From positions 5,513,122-5,577,121 of the forward strand of contig JAPNXP010000007.1 of NCBI GenBank assembly GCA_028753945.1: 64,000 bases of DNA, given 5' to 3'. The translations under genes and the position numbers were made by a program. Positions within the stretch are counted from its first letter, which is position 1. Each line of letters opens with the position of its first letter. Below the pieces are notes generated by a model. It was not told the DNA's origin. It ran no database searches and was given only the letters and a program-made list of their open reading frames with translations. This document shows positions 1 to 10,044 of the stretch, one piece after another. Source of the DNA: Hexactinellida sp. DTS-2022. Taxonomy: Eukaryota > Porifera > Hexactinellida.

Positions 1-2805
1 AACTGCAGCACTTGCAGCTTAACAGCCCCAGATGATTATTTGTGTGTTCCTTGCAATGGGTCTTGTCTGGAATCCTCCAACACGCTGGAATACTGCTACG
101 GACCTGATAGCTCAGAATGCTGTAACTTCATTATCAATGGAACCTGTGTCATAGCCTGTCCAGTTAACTTTGAAGCTAACAGCTCGGGCGTATGTGTCTG
201 CCAGAACCAATGGGTGGGGGCGCTCTGTATGCAATGTCCCATCGCCTGCGTGAACGGAACCCGGAATGCTAACTGCACATCTTGCGATTGCATCGCCGGA
301 TTCGAAGGAGATCTCTGCGACGCTGACATCAACGAGTGTGATCCGATTCCTTGTGTGAATAATGGCACCTGTAACAACTTGGTTAACAACTTCACCTGCG
401 ACTGTGTCAATTCGTGGATAGGCAGAACCTGCGAGGTGTGTCCGCTTGAGTGTGGAAACGGGACTCAATCACCGAACTGCTCGGTCTGCGTATGCGACCC
501 CGGATACACGGGGGAGAGGTGCGAAACTGACATAGACGACTGCATTACGAGTCCCTGCGCCAATGGCGGCAACTGTTTGGATAGGGTCAACAACTTCACG
601 TGCAGCTGCGTCCTTTTGTGGGACGGGCGCACCTGCGATACCTGCTCTCTGGCCTGTGTTAACGGGACACAGTCCGATAATTGCACCGAGTGCTTGTGTG
701 AGGCAGGATTCTCCGGGCAGTTGTGTGATATGGACATCGATGAATGCCAACCAAACCCCTGTGTGAACAATGGGACCTGTCTGGACCGAGTAAACAACTA
801 CACTTGTAACTGCACGAATGAATGGGGCGGTAGGAACTGCAGCGACTGCGGACTTACCTGCATCAACGGAGACCACTCATCGGACTGTGTGAGCTGCGTA
901 TGCGACCCGGGGTACACAGGGAGCATGTGCGAGACTGACATCGATGAGTGCATGCCTAGTCCCTGTGTGAACAACGGGACCTGTCTGGACCGAGTCAATA
1001 ACTACACGTGTAACTGCACGAATGAATGGGACGGGAGGAATTGCAGCGAGTGTAGCTTGAGCTGCATTAACGGGGTACAAAGGTCAGACTGCTCCAGCTG
1101 TGAGTGTACGGTTGGGTTTAACGGAAGTATGTGCGAAATTAACATCAACGATTGCGAAATAAATCCCTGTCTAAACGGAGGTACATGTCAGGATCTAGTC
1201 AACAATTTTACCTGCAGCTGTATTAACTTCTGGAATGGAGGAACGTGCGACCAGTGCCCTCTGAGCTGCGAGTTTGGGACGCAAGAGGCGGACTGTTCAA
1301 TGTGCAACTGCTCGAATGGATTCGCTGGAACAGAGTCCTGTAGTGACGTAGACGAGTGTACGGAGCAAACCCAACCCTGTCCCGCCAACGCGAACTGTAA
1401 CAACACATTTGGCGGGTTTGAGTGTCCCTGTATAAACTCGTTTGTAGGCGCCCAGTGCGACCAGTGCCCTCTGGCCTGCGGGAATGGGACTTATTCTGCG
1501 GACTGTTTGAGCTGCGTATGCAACCCGGGGTACACAGGGAGCATGTGCGAGATTGACATCGATGAGTGCATGCCTAGTCCCTGTGTGAACAACGGGACCT
1601 GTCTGGACCAAGTCAATAACTACACGTGTAACTGCACGAATGAATGGGGCGGTAGGAACTGCAGCGACTGTCTGCTGAAGTGCAACAACGGAGTTTCATC
1701 TGGCTCCTGTTCAGTGTGTGTTTGTGAATCTCAGTACACCGGTGACAGTTGTGACGTAGTACTGGACCCATGCGACCCCAATCCCTGCAGACACGGGGGC
1801 GAGTGCGTCGCAAACGGGACCGTCTACGAGTGCCTGTGTCTGTCCGGGTACATCGGAGAGAATTGCGGCGTGGGGGTGTACACCTGCAACAAATCAGACA
1901 CGTGCAACCTGGGAGCCTGCGTGGAGGCAGCGCTGCCGGAAGAGATCGAGGGGGTCCCGCCCTCCTACTGCGTGTGTCCGCCCTCCTACACAGGAGAGGT
2001 GTGCAACGAAGTGATCAGCGGGTGCGTTCCGGGGGCCTGTCAGAACGGGGGGAGGTGTGACATCGGAGCAAACCAACTCTATAATCTGAGTTTCACTTGC
2101 GCTTGTAGGGATCCCTTTTCAGGGCCGAATTGCCAGCTATGCCCATTAGACGGTATGTGCAATAACGGAGTTAGATCAGCTGACTGCTCCAGGTGCATAT
2201 GCGAGTTTGCGTACACGGGCACAAACTGCGGCGACTCCAGCTGTCCAGAGGGCCAGGTGGTAGACGGGAACCAGTGCAAGGAGGCCTGCTCCACGATAAA
2301 CTACCAGCCCTCTGCTGCCAACAAAGATATCTGCTCCGCTTGCGGGATCGACAATTGTGTACAGTGTGAGAAAGGAGAGGGAGTTTGTACAGAGTGCGAG
2401 GTGGGATACAAAGCTGATGAAAAGGAATGCGTACGAATACTATTAGGCTGTGGCATAGAAAACTGTGAACGATGTTACGTTGGCATATGCACAGTGTGTG
2501 TCGCTAACTATTCACTGACTTTTGACACTGGTGGTTGCAAAAAGATCTTGAAAAAGGGAGACACCTCAGCTATTACGAACAACTACCTGAAGATAATTCT
2601 CGTATCAGTGGCAGCAATGGCACTGCTGTGCATAGTTATAGTGGCAGTTCTAATCGGAACTGGTGTGGGGGTGGTGTACTATAAAAAGGCAAAGAAAGAA
2701 TCTGCATATGAACAAACTGAGAAAAAAGATGAAATCGAGTTCCAAAATCCTATGTACTTGGGTGCACAGTCTAACAGCAAGCAAGATCTTATCCAGTCGA
2801 TTTAG
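1..2805 (+). CDS. Multi-EGF-repeat single-pass membrane protein (5' partial)
   Basis: The frame is open from the first base of the window to the stop at 2803-2805, so the N terminus and signal peptide lie upstream. The protein is a chain of EGF and calcium-binding EGF repeats (DIDEC-type starts, NNGTC and NYTCNC cores), alternating with short laminin-EGF-like Cys blocks. A Cys-rich, furin-like stretch follows (about 2290-2550). One hydrophobic helix (about 2580-2680, [19 protein letters not shown]) is followed by KK-rich stop-transfer residues and a cytoplasmic tail of about 40 residues containing NPMY. This layout fits a type I adhesion or signalling receptor of the general Notch/Jagged/crumbs/MEGF style. 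I see no DSL, LNR or ankyrin domains in the visible part, so it cannot be called Notch or a Notch ligand. Several EGF blocks are nearly identical in DNA sequence. The converging neighbour is the VWA gene at 3047. Confidence 0.85.
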   Translation, partial: NCSTCSLTAPDDYLCVPCNGSCLESSNTLEYCYGPDSSECCNFIINGTCVIACPVNFEANSSGVCVCQNQWVGALCMQCPIACVNGTRNANCTSCDCIAGFEGDLCDADINECDPIPCVNNGTCNNLVNNFTCDCVNSWIGRTCEVCPLECGNGTQSPNCSVCVCDPGYTGERCETDIDDCITSPCANGGNCLDRVNNFTCSCVLLWDGRTCDTCSLACVNGTQSDNCTECLCEAGFSGQLCDMDIDECQPNPCVNNGTCLDRVNNYTCNCTNEWGGRNCSDCGLTCINGDHSSDCVSCVCDPGYTGSMCETDIDECMPSPCVNNGTCLDRVNNYTCNCTNEWDGRNCSECSLSCINGVQRSDCSSCECTVGFNGSMCEININDCEINPCLNGGTCQDLVNNFTCSCINFWNGGTCDQCPLSCEFGTQEADCSMCNCSNGFAGTESCSDVDECTEQTQPCPANANCNNTFGGFECPCINSFVGAQCDQCPLACGNGTYSADCLSCVCNPGYTGSMCEIDIDECMPSPCVNNGTCLDQVNNYTCNCTNEWGGRNCSDCLLKCNNGVSSGSCSVCVCESQYTGDSCDVVLDPCDPNPCRHGGECVANGTVYECLCLSGYIGENCGVGVYTCNKSDTCNLGACVEAALPEEIEGVPPSYCVCPPSYTGEVCNEVISGCVPGACQNGGRCDIGANQLYNLSFTCACRDPFSGPNCQLCPLDGMCNNGVRSADCSRCICEFAYTGTNCGDSSCPEGQVVDGNQCKEACSTINYQPSAANKDICSACGIDNCVQCEKGEGVCTECEVGYKADEKECVRILLGCGIENCERCYVGICTVCVANYSLTFDTGGCKKILKKGDTSAITNNYLKIILVSVAAMALLCIVIVAVLIGTGVGVVYYKKAKKESAYEQTEKKDEIEFQNPMYLGAQSNSKQDLIQSI
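893..1648 (+). repeat. Near-identical EGF-coding blocks (893-1030 and 1511-1648)
   Basis: The 138 bases at 893-1030 recur at 1511-1648, offset by 618 bases. I count three mismatches, including silent positions. The sequence after 1648 then matches a third block near 823-848, giving a mosaic pattern. This indicates recent duplication or gene conversion among EGF modules. Confidence 0.85.
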
Positions 2806-3032
2806 CACAGTCCTGCTCGGATAAAGAACTATTGGTTCCTTTTCAATGTTAATTTTCTATATAGAAGTGATTGTACATACTACGACACATTTATCTAGTA
2901 AATGTTATTGTATGGATTTATTCTTATAATTACTACAAAAAAACACTACAAATTAATAGTTTATATATAGGGAGTTCAAACAAACACAGCCTAGAAGCGT
3001 TTAACTTAATTTAATGAGCCAAAGTATCACAT

Positions 3033-3038
3033 TTTATT
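3033..3038 (-). promoter_or_regulatory. Probable polyadenylation signal of the VWA gene
   Basis: AATAAA on the minus strand lies just 3' of the stop codon of the minus-strand VWA gene, implying a very short 3' UTR. The 2806-3046 spacer is otherwise AT-rich and separates two converging genes. Confidence 0.5.
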
Positions 3039-3046
3039 CATCTGCG

Positions 3047-4663
3047 CTATATCTCGGAGATGAAGGGGGGACCTTTCTCACAATCAGGAGCTGGAGCTGG
3101 AGCTGGAGCTGGAGTGGGGGTGGGGGCGGGAAAGAGATTAGTTTGAGAAAACCTTTTTGGTAGCTGCGGTGGCTCAGAAACAGTAGTCGCTAAACCAGTT
3201 CGTTTCATCCCCTTCGGGGGCAGGTTAGGTAGACCGGGAGGCTGTATAACTTCCCCCCTGGGCAGTATAGGCTGTGACGGGCGATTGAGTATGGGAGAAG
3301 TAGTGGGGCAATTCATATAGGAAGTATACGCGGATTCTCTTACCGGCGTGGTGTAGGACGAGTGGCCAGTGGATCGCTGCGAGATGTGGCAGTCAGTTAG
3401 GTTCGTTAGGATCGAAGAGCCGCGAGATTGGTATATATTCTCGCTCTTTAGAGTAGCCCTTGCTGTCTTGAGGTCTGCTGTGAGGGACTTGACGCGCGGA
3501 GAGGTTTGTGACCTGGATGTACTGATGTATGCCTGCTGGGAAGAGATTATCCTGGTGGCCTCCTGCAGTCGCCCCTTCTCAGCCAGGGCAGCCGCCTCGG
3601 CCAGGGAGGCTATTGTCTTGATTCTACTCTTCTGCTCGTCGACCTCTAAGCTAGGCACCTGCGCGCGTATATCGGAGCGCCTATCTAGGAACAGCTGCGC
3701 CTGCTCTTGGTCGTTGTCCTTCTTAATAACGTTAAAGTACTTGAGTGTGATGAGCCCGTAGCTACTCAATTGGGAGGGCGTGTCCACTCTGGGCAGACTG
3801 AGTTCTATGAGAACGTCTCGCTCCTCCTCAGACTGGATGTCTCCGATACAAACCTCCCCCTTCGTGTTGCCACTCGTCAGCTGTGGCTTGTCTTTGCAAA
3901 TAAACTCTTTGACGGTTGCCCCGTTTGTAGTTTCGATTGAAATGGAGATGTTCTGGCCAACAGTGGAGAGGAGTCCTCCGAGACAGTTCGTGAAGATCTC
4001 CGGGATCTGTTCCGTGTTCTGGATGAAGTAATAAAGTCCGTTTCCGACTCGGCTAATCTCCTTCAACATGTGCACATTGTGGTCGCTACCGAATCCAAAG
4101 GTGTTGACAGAGAAGCTCTTCTTCCCTGCATATATGTTCTCCATGGCAGTGACTATGCCGCGTGTGTCGGTAATGCCGGAGTTAGCGATCCCGTCCGTGA
4201 ATAGAAAGATGGATGCTACGTCGGCTTTCTTCACGTCCCTCTCCCGCATGATGTTCATTCCCTTTATGAGACCCCCGCTCAGGTTGGTGGAGCTGCCAGC
4301 TGTAATCTGGTCTATCTTGGTTGCTGACGTCACGCAGCTGGCGGGCTCCACATACGAGAGCGACACCACCTCCTCGACGCACTGGTCGTACGCCACGATC
4401 GCAAACCTGTCTCTGGACTGTAAGTGCGTTAGGACGAAATGCAATACCTTAAGTACCAACTCCAGCTTCTGTCCCTGCATGGACCCGCTGCGATCAATGA
4501 CCGCCACCAAGTCTATAGGGGCCCTTGTGTCCCCGTATGTAGGGGCCGTGAGCTTAACGTCGATGCAGCAGGGGGAGGGGGCCAGGGCATAGCAGTCGAA
4601 GTCGGTTATAGTGCGCAGCGTGATTGCACTGTGCAGATTATCCTGTTGCATTCGTTCCGCCAT
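3047..4663 (-). CDS. VWA-domain protein with proline/alanine-rich C terminus
   Basis: An intronless frame of 538 residues. I chose the ATG at 4663 (MAERMQQ) because the open frame upstream of it lacks another ATG. A von Willebrand A domain begins near residue 50; its MIDAS motif DRSGS (57-61) has all the metal-binding positions, and FLFTDG later supplies the conserved Asp. The region after the VWA domain resembles intracellular VWA proteins of the plant WAV3/RING type, but there is no RING finger. The C terminus is disordered and rich in Pro, Ser and Ala, ending in a run of Ala-Pro pairs coded by a GGAGCT-type hexanucleotide repeat (about 3087-3113). No signal peptide or membrane segment is visible, so a cytosolic adhesion or scaffold role is plausible; the function is not known. 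A paralogue is at 24989-26416. Confidence 0.85.
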   Translation of the reverse strand: MAERMQQDNLHSAITLRTITDFDCYALAPSPCCIDVKLTAPTYGDTRAPIDLVAVIDRSGSMQGQKLELVLKVLHFVLTHLQSRDRFAIVAYDQCVEEVVSLSYVEPASCVTSATKIDQITAGSSTNLSGGLIKGMNIMRERDVKKADVASIFLFTDGIANSGITDTRGIVTAMENIYAGKKSFSVNTFGFGSDHNVHMLKEISRVGNGLYYFIQNTEQIPEIFTNCLGGLLSTVGQNISISIETTNGATVKEFICKDKPQLTSGNTKGEVCIGDIQSEEERDVLIELSLPRVDTPSQLSSYGLITLKYFNVIKKDNDQEQAQLFLDRRSDIRAQVPSLEVDEQKSRIKTIASLAEAAALAEKGRLQEATRIISSQQAYISTSRSQTSPRVKSLTADLKTARATLKSENIYQSRGSSILTNLTDCHISQRSTGHSSYTTPVRESAYTSYMNCPTTSPILNRPSQPILPRGEVIQPPGLPNLPPKGMKRTGLATTVSEPPQLPKRFSQTNLFPAPTPTPAPAPAPAPDCEKGPPFISEI

Positions 4664-4869
4664 ATCCAATGTTATGTGAGTATGCACACGCTCCTCTTTT
4701 ATAGCACACCATGCCAGTATTATTCAGCATGTCTTACTGTGTACTCAGATATCGGATAACCATTTGCTTACTGGTGCAATTATTCCAGGAAATTCGTCAG
4801 TGCAATTAATATAATCGTAATACTACCTAATACTGAGTATAAGCAAGAGTGCAATGTACAGATCTGTTA

Positions 4870-5955
4870 TCAGTAGACCTTGCAATGGACAATGCCAGGA
4901 CCGGACTCATCGTATTCCTCGCTGGTGTAGGTCCGCACTCCGAAATTAGACCTCGAGGAGAGCACGGAGGCGCCCTGCCAGGCCAGGTGCCTCCTGTGGG
5001 GGAGTAGGGCGTACCCAGGGGCTATTTCGCGAGGGAGCAGCTGCGACAGATCTCTCTGCAGGCGCTCCTTAATGCCCGGCAGCAGGGAGGTGCCCCCCGA
5101 GAGGACCAGGCTGGAGAAACACTTTTCGTTGCAACTGCTGAGAGCCTGGAATGCCGAGAGGACAGTCTGGTGCAGCCCCGGCCCCGCCCTGCCCAGGAGG
5201 GAGGGGCGGAAGAGAGGCTCCGTACAGACGTGTCGCTCTGCTCCCAAGGAGACCAGCTGTCCGTCCGGCAGCGCGTAGCTGGTGGTCCCAGTATGAGAGA
5301 CACCTGTGTCTGGAGAAATGTAGGCCATAGATTCCTTGATGCATCTTGCAATGTCGCTGTTAACGACTGTTCCTTCTCTGTTTAGAATACTCATCAGATA
5401 CTCGGTGAGATCGTCCCCGGCCAGATCGAGATACCGCGTGGCGTGAGGGAGAGGGTACCCGTCCTGGACAGGAGCCACGAGACAGGTCCCGCCCCCGAGA
5501 CTAACCGAAGTGCCGCACAGCCTGCCAGAGCCTATAACCGAGCAGGCGGAAGAGACTGCGAAAGAGAGAGAGGCCACTTGGAAATCCTCGAACATAATCT
5601 GAGTCGATCTCTCCTTGTTAGCCTTCGGAGTGAGGTCTCTATCGGTTAGAAACACAGCGCACTCACTCGGGGAGCTGACTCCGAGTTTATCGAATATGTC
5701 TGCCCACAACTTCGTCATGTGGCTGAAGTTCGTGACTATCCCCCGTTTAACAGGGCTAACCAGGTGCATGTCGTCTCCCATTGATTTCCCAGTCGTCAGT
5801 GTCGCGTCACCACTCGGCTCGGACGCCCGCACTAGCGTGGGTAATTCCAGCTGCGGACCCGTGTCGGAGGCGAAGCCAGCCTTGGCAGTGCTAGACCCAG
5901 TGTCTATAACGATCGTAGGATGCCTTATGGCCATAGAGCTAAGAGCTAGTCTCAT
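4870..5955 (-). CDS. Divergent actin-like protein
   Basis: An intronless frame of 361 residues (actin has about 375) starting at the ATG at 5955; a second ATG lies at residue 8. The actin fold is clear. The first phosphate loop is present (DTGSSTAKAGF, with the Asp at residue 18), as are TQIMFEDF, LPHATRYLDLAGDDLTEYL, a LSGGTSLLPG loop and the actin-type C-terminal motif EYDESGPGIVH. The second phosphate loop, VMDSGDGVTH in actin, reads SVSLGGGTCL here. The catalytic Asp154, Asp157 and His161 positions are therefore replaced. It does not match Arp2, Arp3 or the nuclear Arps; it is closest in style to fast-evolving actin-like or ACTRT-type proteins. Nucleotide hydrolysis and normal polymerisation are doubtful. 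It is divergent from the RMDN-like gene, with a 197-bp shared upstream region. Confidence 0.85.
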   Translation of the reverse strand: MRLALSSMAIRHPTIVIDTGSSTAKAGFASDTGPQLELPTLVRASEPSGDATLTTGKSMGDDMHLVSPVKRGIVTNFSHMTKLWADIFDKLGVSSPSECAVFLTDRDLTPKANKERSTQIMFEDFQVASLSFAVSSACSVIGSGRLCGTSVSLGGGTCLVAPVQDGYPLPHATRYLDLAGDDLTEYLMSILNREGTVVNSDIARCIKESMAYISPDTGVSHTGTTSYALPDGQLVSLGAERHVCTEPLFRPSLLGRAGPGLHQTVLSAFQALSSCNEKCFSSLVLSGGTSLLPGIKERLQRDLSQLLPREIAPGYALLPHRRHLAWQGASVLSSRSNFGVRTYTSEEYDESGPGIVHCKVY

Positions 5956-6152
5956 GCACTAGTGCATATATACAAGGCGAGAACTGAGGTGGACTTTAGC
6001 TGTGGACAAAACCTCCAGTAATTTAATAGTTTCCTTGGAATGCAATATGCTCATCGCTAATAAATCAAGAAAAATTTACATATCTGACAGGTGTGTATCA
6101 ATCGAGTCACTCGTATAAATAGTCTATGCTGTATTCGTATTAGCTAATAGGG
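5956..6152. promoter_or_regulatory. Bidirectional upstream region between the actin-like and RMDN-like genes
   Basis: An AT-rich spacer of 197 bp between two divergent start codons. It must hold both promoters. I could not assign a specific core element. Confidence 0.45.
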
Positions 6153-7022
6153 ATGTTCGTACGATTAACTCAGTTGCTACTCAAGCGGGTGTTCCTACTG
6201 CCCACCCCCCTCGCACTGAGGCTCTACAGGAGAGCCCTGGCCCTGCCGCTCTTCCCCGTGTGGGGCCTGGCCGGGGCGGCCGTGCTAGCGAGTGCTGGCA
6301 GCGCGCTAGCAGAGAGCCGCGACTCGGAGCTGCTGGAAGAAGAGCTGGAGAGAATAGTGCGGCGAGCCGACGCCCTATTCGAGGAGAATCGGTTCGGACA
6401 GCTGCTGGAGTTCCTCTCCTCCTACGAGGAGCACAACGAGCCCGAGCTCCTGTGGAGACTCTCCCGCGCCTACTACAAGGTCGCGGTGGCCAGAGGGACG
6501 GCCGCGGGGCTGGCCAAGGAGCTGTCATACAGAGCTATCGATACGGTGAACAGATCCCTAGCTATGGATGGTAATTCGTTCGCAGCGCACAAGTGGGCAG
6601 GCATAACTCTGAGCCACATCGGTATATACGAGGGAATGACTTCTAAGATCAAACAGGCGTACACAGTCAAGTCCCACTTTGAGAGCTCCCTGAAGCTGAA
6701 CCCGACTGACCCCACCTCCTGGCACCTGCTAGGACAGTGGTGCTACACCATCGCGGAGATCAGCTGGCTGGAGCGACGCGTGGTCTCCTCGGTGCTGGCC
6801 ACGCCCCCCGCCAGCTCCTACCAGGAGGCGTACGACTGTTTCGCTAGGGCGGAGCAGCAGCAGCCCGGGTTCTACTCCCTGAACCAGCTGTTCCTGGCCA
6901 AGTGTCTGCTCAGACTGGACAGAGAGGGCGAGGCCAGAGAGTGGCTGCGCAGACTGAGCAGCCGGCGGGCGGATAACGAGGAGGACGAGAGGGCCGCGGA
7001 GGAGGGGCGCGGGCTCCTATGA
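6153..7022 (+). CDS. RMDN1: Regulator of microtubule dynamics (RMDN/FAM82) family TPR protein
   Basis: An intronless frame of 289 residues (human RMDN1 has about 314). The N terminus is basic and hydrophobic with no acidic residues in the first 50, as expected for a mitochondrial or ER-membrane targeting segment. The body is a helical TPR-like repeat array. Family-typical stretches include RADALFEENRF, ELLWRLSRAYYKVA, FAAHKWAGITL, IKQAYTVKSHFE, LNPTDPTSWHLLGQWCY and the C-terminal TPR around YDCFARAEQQQPGFYS. RMDN proteins bind microtubules and, in vertebrate RMDN3/PTPIP51, tether ER to mitochondria. Without the FFAT and coiled-coil extensions of RMDN3, this is closest to RMDN1. The paralogue assignment is by similarity and length only. 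Confidence 0.85.
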   Translation: MFVRLTQLLLKRVFLLPTPLALRLYRRALALPLFPVWGLAGAAVLASAGSALAESRDSELLEEELERIVRRADALFEENRFGQLLEFLSSYEEHNEPELLWRLSRAYYKVAVARGTAAGLAKELSYRAIDTVNRSLAMDGNSFAAHKWAGITLSHIGIYEGMTSKIKQAYTVKSHFESSLKLNPTDPTSWHLLGQWCYTIAEISWLERRVVSSVLATPPASSYQEAYDCFARAEQQQPGFYSLNQLFLAKCLLRLDREGEAREWLRRLSSRRADNEEDERAAEEGRGLL

Positions 7023-7100
7023 CCCATTGATTATAACACATTTTGTACGCTACACTAATCATGCTTGTACACTCATCTTATAGCGCATTAGCGACAGCAT

Positions 7101-7106
7101 AATAAA
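7101..7106 (+). promoter_or_regulatory. Probable polyadenylation signal of the RMDN-like gene
   Basis: AATAAA 79 bases after the RMDN-like stop codon, followed by a second copy 18 bases later. It lies in the 114-bp convergent spacer before the dystrobrevin-like gene. Confidence 0.5.
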
Positions 7107-7136
7107 TAGAGTATAGAATAAATAGAGCTACGGTAC

Positions 7137-8912
7137 CTAGCTGGAGTGCAGCTGCAGCTCCCTTACGAGCGAGGAGAGCGACTCTCCGAGAGAGGAGACC
7201 GCCCCCGTCACGGCGGGGTTCAGGCGTCTCTGCTTGGAAGGGACCGGGTCAGCCAGGATGCGGCCCACCAGTGCGAACAGTCTCTCTTCCTCCGAGAGCT
7301 TGCGCTCCCTCTCGGGGCTCTCCGCCCCCTCAGCCGGGGCGGGGTCCCTGTCCCCCACCACCAGCTCGCGTCTCAGGGAGAACAGCTGATCCTCCAGAGA
7401 GCGGTTGTGCGTCTCCAGCACGTCTACGCGCACCTCCATGCGCTCCTGCTGCAGCGACCGGGACATGCGCCCGTGCTGGTAGGCCGAGTCCCGCGTTACG
7501 TCACGCCCGCCCAGCTGGCTCTCGGCCGGGGCGCCGCCGTCCAGCAGCGTCTGCAGCTGTCTGTTCTTCTCCTCGAGTCCGTCGAGGCGGGCCCGGAGCT
7601 TGGTGTTCTCGCTCTCCTCTCTCTCGGGCGCGGGCCGCTCCTCCCACCCGGCGGTCTGCTCCAGTCCCCGCAGCTGGGCGGACAGTAGTCGGATGTTCTC
7701 CTGCACCGCCTCCCCGGCCGGCTCTTGGGCCGCGGGGGCGGGCTCCAGCTCGAGGTGCCGCTGGTGCGGGAGGTAGGAATGCTTGGCCTTGGCCTTGCGG
7801 TAGCGGGAGACGGAGAGCTTGTTGCGCACCACACGCATCAGGTCCTTGAGGTCCTCCTTGCTGGTGGAGGGGAGCGCGTACTCGCGGATGGGGTGCGTCA
7901 TCTTGTGCGTGGCGCTGGTGCGCTGCGAGAAGAAGCAGGTCTGGCAGATGTTCAGGTTGGCGCACTTCTGACACCGGAAGTTGAACCCCTGTATGGGGTA
8001 GGCGCGGCAGAGCCCGCACTTGACGCTGTGCTTGGTGAGCTCTATGGCCGCGACTCGGTGCAGAGTGGGTATCCAGACCAGCGACTGCGGCTCCAACTCC
8101 GCCCACCTTAGGAACTCCTCGAGAGAGAGCCGCAGCTGTGTGGGGTCCGGCCGGCCCAGCGTCTGCAGCAGCGAGTGCAGACAGGCCGGCACCGCCTTCT
8201 CTCCGAACGCGAGGGACTCGTCCAGGAAGACAGTGAGCCGCAGCAGGTCTGTGACGAGCTGCGTGAACCCGTCCCTGTCCAGGGCCCGCCCCTCCCCCTC
8301 TGACGTCAGCTGGTGCAAGTACCGGTACTTGTCCTCGAGCGGCGCCACCGAGAGCATGGTGACGGCGGACTTTACGGAGCCGAGACTGACGGCCCCGACG
8401 CGGCCCGGGTCGTAGCAGCTGAGCAGGAAGTTGAGCGTGAGCTCGGTGGAGCTGGCGATCAGCTGCGCGCGGGTCCCCTCGAGCCCCGAGAAGCAGGACT
8501 TAGTGAATGCGGTGGCGAGTAGCGCCTCCAGCTGCGGGGGCGCCAGGAAGAAGGGCGCGCAGCCGAGCAGCAGGTTGTGCTGCGAGAGCGCCGAGTAGAA
8601 GCTGGGGAGCCTCAGACGCGAGAGCCGCGTGAGGGTCTGCAGGGCGCGCAGCTTGAAGGCGGTGCGGTAGGCCGAGTAGCGGATCTGGGACTCCAGCGCG
8701 GGGAAGGAGTCCAGCAGCTGCGCCAGCTGGGGGTGCAGCCAGGAGGTCTCCAGCAGCCCGTCCGGGGAGGCCGTGACGTAGTAGGGGATAGAGTTGTTGG
8801 TGAGGGAGCGGGTCCACCTGACCGGGGCCGCCGCCGGCTCGTACTCGGGGTTGTCCGTGACCTCCAGCTCTGAGAAGGCCACAGCTGGGGAGGGCAGGGC
8901 TAGTACAGGCAT
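7137..8912 (-). CDS. Dystrobrevin-like protein (EF-hand, ZZ zinc finger, coiled coil)
   Basis: An intronless frame of 591 residues starting at the ATG at 8912; the open frame further upstream has no ATG. The first 290 residues match the helical EF-hand region of dystrophin-family proteins (FLLSCYDPGRVGAVSLGSVK, then KYRYLHQLTS). A ZZ zinc finger follows near residues 295-345 (CGLCRAYPIQGFNFRCQKC, then CQTCFF and HKMTHP), and then the typical LPSTSKEDLKDLMRVVRNK link. The C terminus has two coiled-coil stretches. There is no actin-binding domain, spectrin repeats or WW domain, which points to dystrobrevin (or dystrotelin) rather than dystrophin. Dystrobrevins bind dystrophin through the coiled coil and recruit syntrophin at the cell cortex. 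Coding GC content is very high. Confidence 0.85.
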   Translation of the reverse strand: MPVLALPSPAVAFSELEVTDNPEYEPAAAPVRWTRSLTNNSIPYYVTASPDGLLETSWLHPQLAQLLDSFPALESQIRYSAYRTAFKLRALQTLTRLSRLRLPSFYSALSQHNLLLGCAPFFLAPPQLEALLATAFTKSCFSGLEGTRAQLIASSTELTLNFLLSCYDPGRVGAVSLGSVKSAVTMLSVAPLEDKYRYLHQLTSEGEGRALDRDGFTQLVTDLLRLTVFLDESLAFGEKAVPACLHSLLQTLGRPDPTQLRLSLEEFLRWAELEPQSLVWIPTLHRVAAIELTKHSVKCGLCRAYPIQGFNFRCQKCANLNICQTCFFSQRTSATHKMTHPIREYALPSTSKEDLKDLMRVVRNKLSVSRYRKAKAKHSYLPHQRHLELEPAPAAQEPAGEAVQENIRLLSAQLRGLEQTAGWEERPAPEREESENTKLRARLDGLEEKNRQLQTLLDGGAPAESQLGGRDVTRDSAYQHGRMSRSLQQERMEVRVDVLETHNRSLEDQLFSLRRELVVGDRDPAPAEGAESPERERKLSEEERLFALVGRILADPVPSKQRRLNPAVTGAVSSLGESLSSLVRELQLHSS

Positions 8913-9003
8913 GCTAGGAAGTCTAGGAACAATTAACACCACACGTGCATACTCTACAACGAATTAGAAGTACAGAGATGATAACTAATTCACAACTGTA
9001 AGT

Positions 9004-9920
9004 CTACTTGCTCATCTCGTCTATGTACGCCTGCAGCTCCTCCTGCGAGAGCCGCTTGCAGGCCCCATCCAGCGTCAGCTGCACCAGCTCCACGTTCACG
9101 CTGTTCAGCTTGTCTTCCATCACCTGCTTCAGGATCTGCAGCGCGTGCACGGTTATCTGGTCCACGGACATGTCGCGTTTGTAGATCTCCTGCAGGCTGG
9201 TCTGCGCGCCCTCGGACCCGGACCCGATGGCCTTGGCGTCGAAGCGGATGAAGGTCCCCGAGGGGTCCAGGTGGAAGAGCCCCGGCCCCTCGCTGTCCAC
9301 GCCTGCCACCAGCAGCGCCACGCCGAACGGTCTGCTCATGGACATGTCGTCATCGTCCTCGTTGTCCTCCGAGAACTTGAGCGCCATGTTGGAGATGGCC
9401 TGGGTGACACTCTCCACCTAGCAGCAGTACAGTAGATACCGGGTATACACACCGTTATAAGACCACAGGTTATAAGAGCACAGGTTATAAGAGGACAGTT
9501 ATAAAAACACCGTTATAAGAGCACCGTTATAAGAAGACCGTTATAAAGAAGATAGGTTATAAGAAGACCGTTATAAGAACATGCACTTATTCTCACCTTT
9601 ATGGGCTCGTTGTATGCGAACCAGTGGTTCTGCGACTCAATGCGCGCCTTGTCCACGAGCATCCTCGCGTCGGCCGTGAGTCCGGAGAAGGCGCAGGCCA
9701 CGTGTGCGTCCAGCTGAGTGATCTTCTCCAGCGAGCTGGGCACCATCAGCACTGACGTCACGCGCTTCTCCACAGCCAGCACCACGCCCTGGTCCGTGCG
9801 GATCCCGAGGGCCGTGGAGCCCAGCTTTATGGCCTCTATGGCGTACTCCACCTGGAAGAGCCGCCCCTCCGGCGAGAAGGTGTTCACCCCCCGGTCGTAC
9901 TCGGATCGAGTCAGAAACAT
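9004..9920 (-). CDS. PSMA5: Proteasome subunit alpha type-5
   Basis: Two exons, complement(9597..9920) and complement(9004..9417), joined by a GT-AG intron of 179 bp, give 245 residues; human PSMA5 has 241. The N terminus [19 protein letters not shown] is the family signature, including the alpha-ring gate residues YDRG. Exon 1 ends at ...NEPIK and exon 2 resumes with [13 protein letters not shown], exactly the expected family sequence. [10 protein letters not shown] and [11 protein letters not shown] follow. The subunit is a structural member of the 20S alpha ring. The intron holds a minisatellite. The C terminus is slightly longer and more divergent than in mammals. Confidence 0.97.
9454..9580. 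repeat. Minisatellite in the PSMA5 intron
   Basis: About nine head-to-tail copies of a 14-16-bp unit of the form GTTATAAGAAGACC with small changes. It fills 127 of the 179 intron bases. Without it the intron would be 52 bp, the usual size here. Confidence 0.9.
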
Positions 9921-10044
9921 TCCTACTTTCTACGCAGTCAATGTATTCAGTGAATTAGAGTGGTTTAACTTGCCACTATAGCTCGGAGATTAGATTATAA
10001 TTTAGTATATTTACACACTAACTCTTAAAACATGAATGCAACGG

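Noticed and set aside
96..998. Several minus-strand frames opposite the EGF gene
   Set aside because: They mirror the Cys-rich repeats on the other strand, are short, and have no family features.
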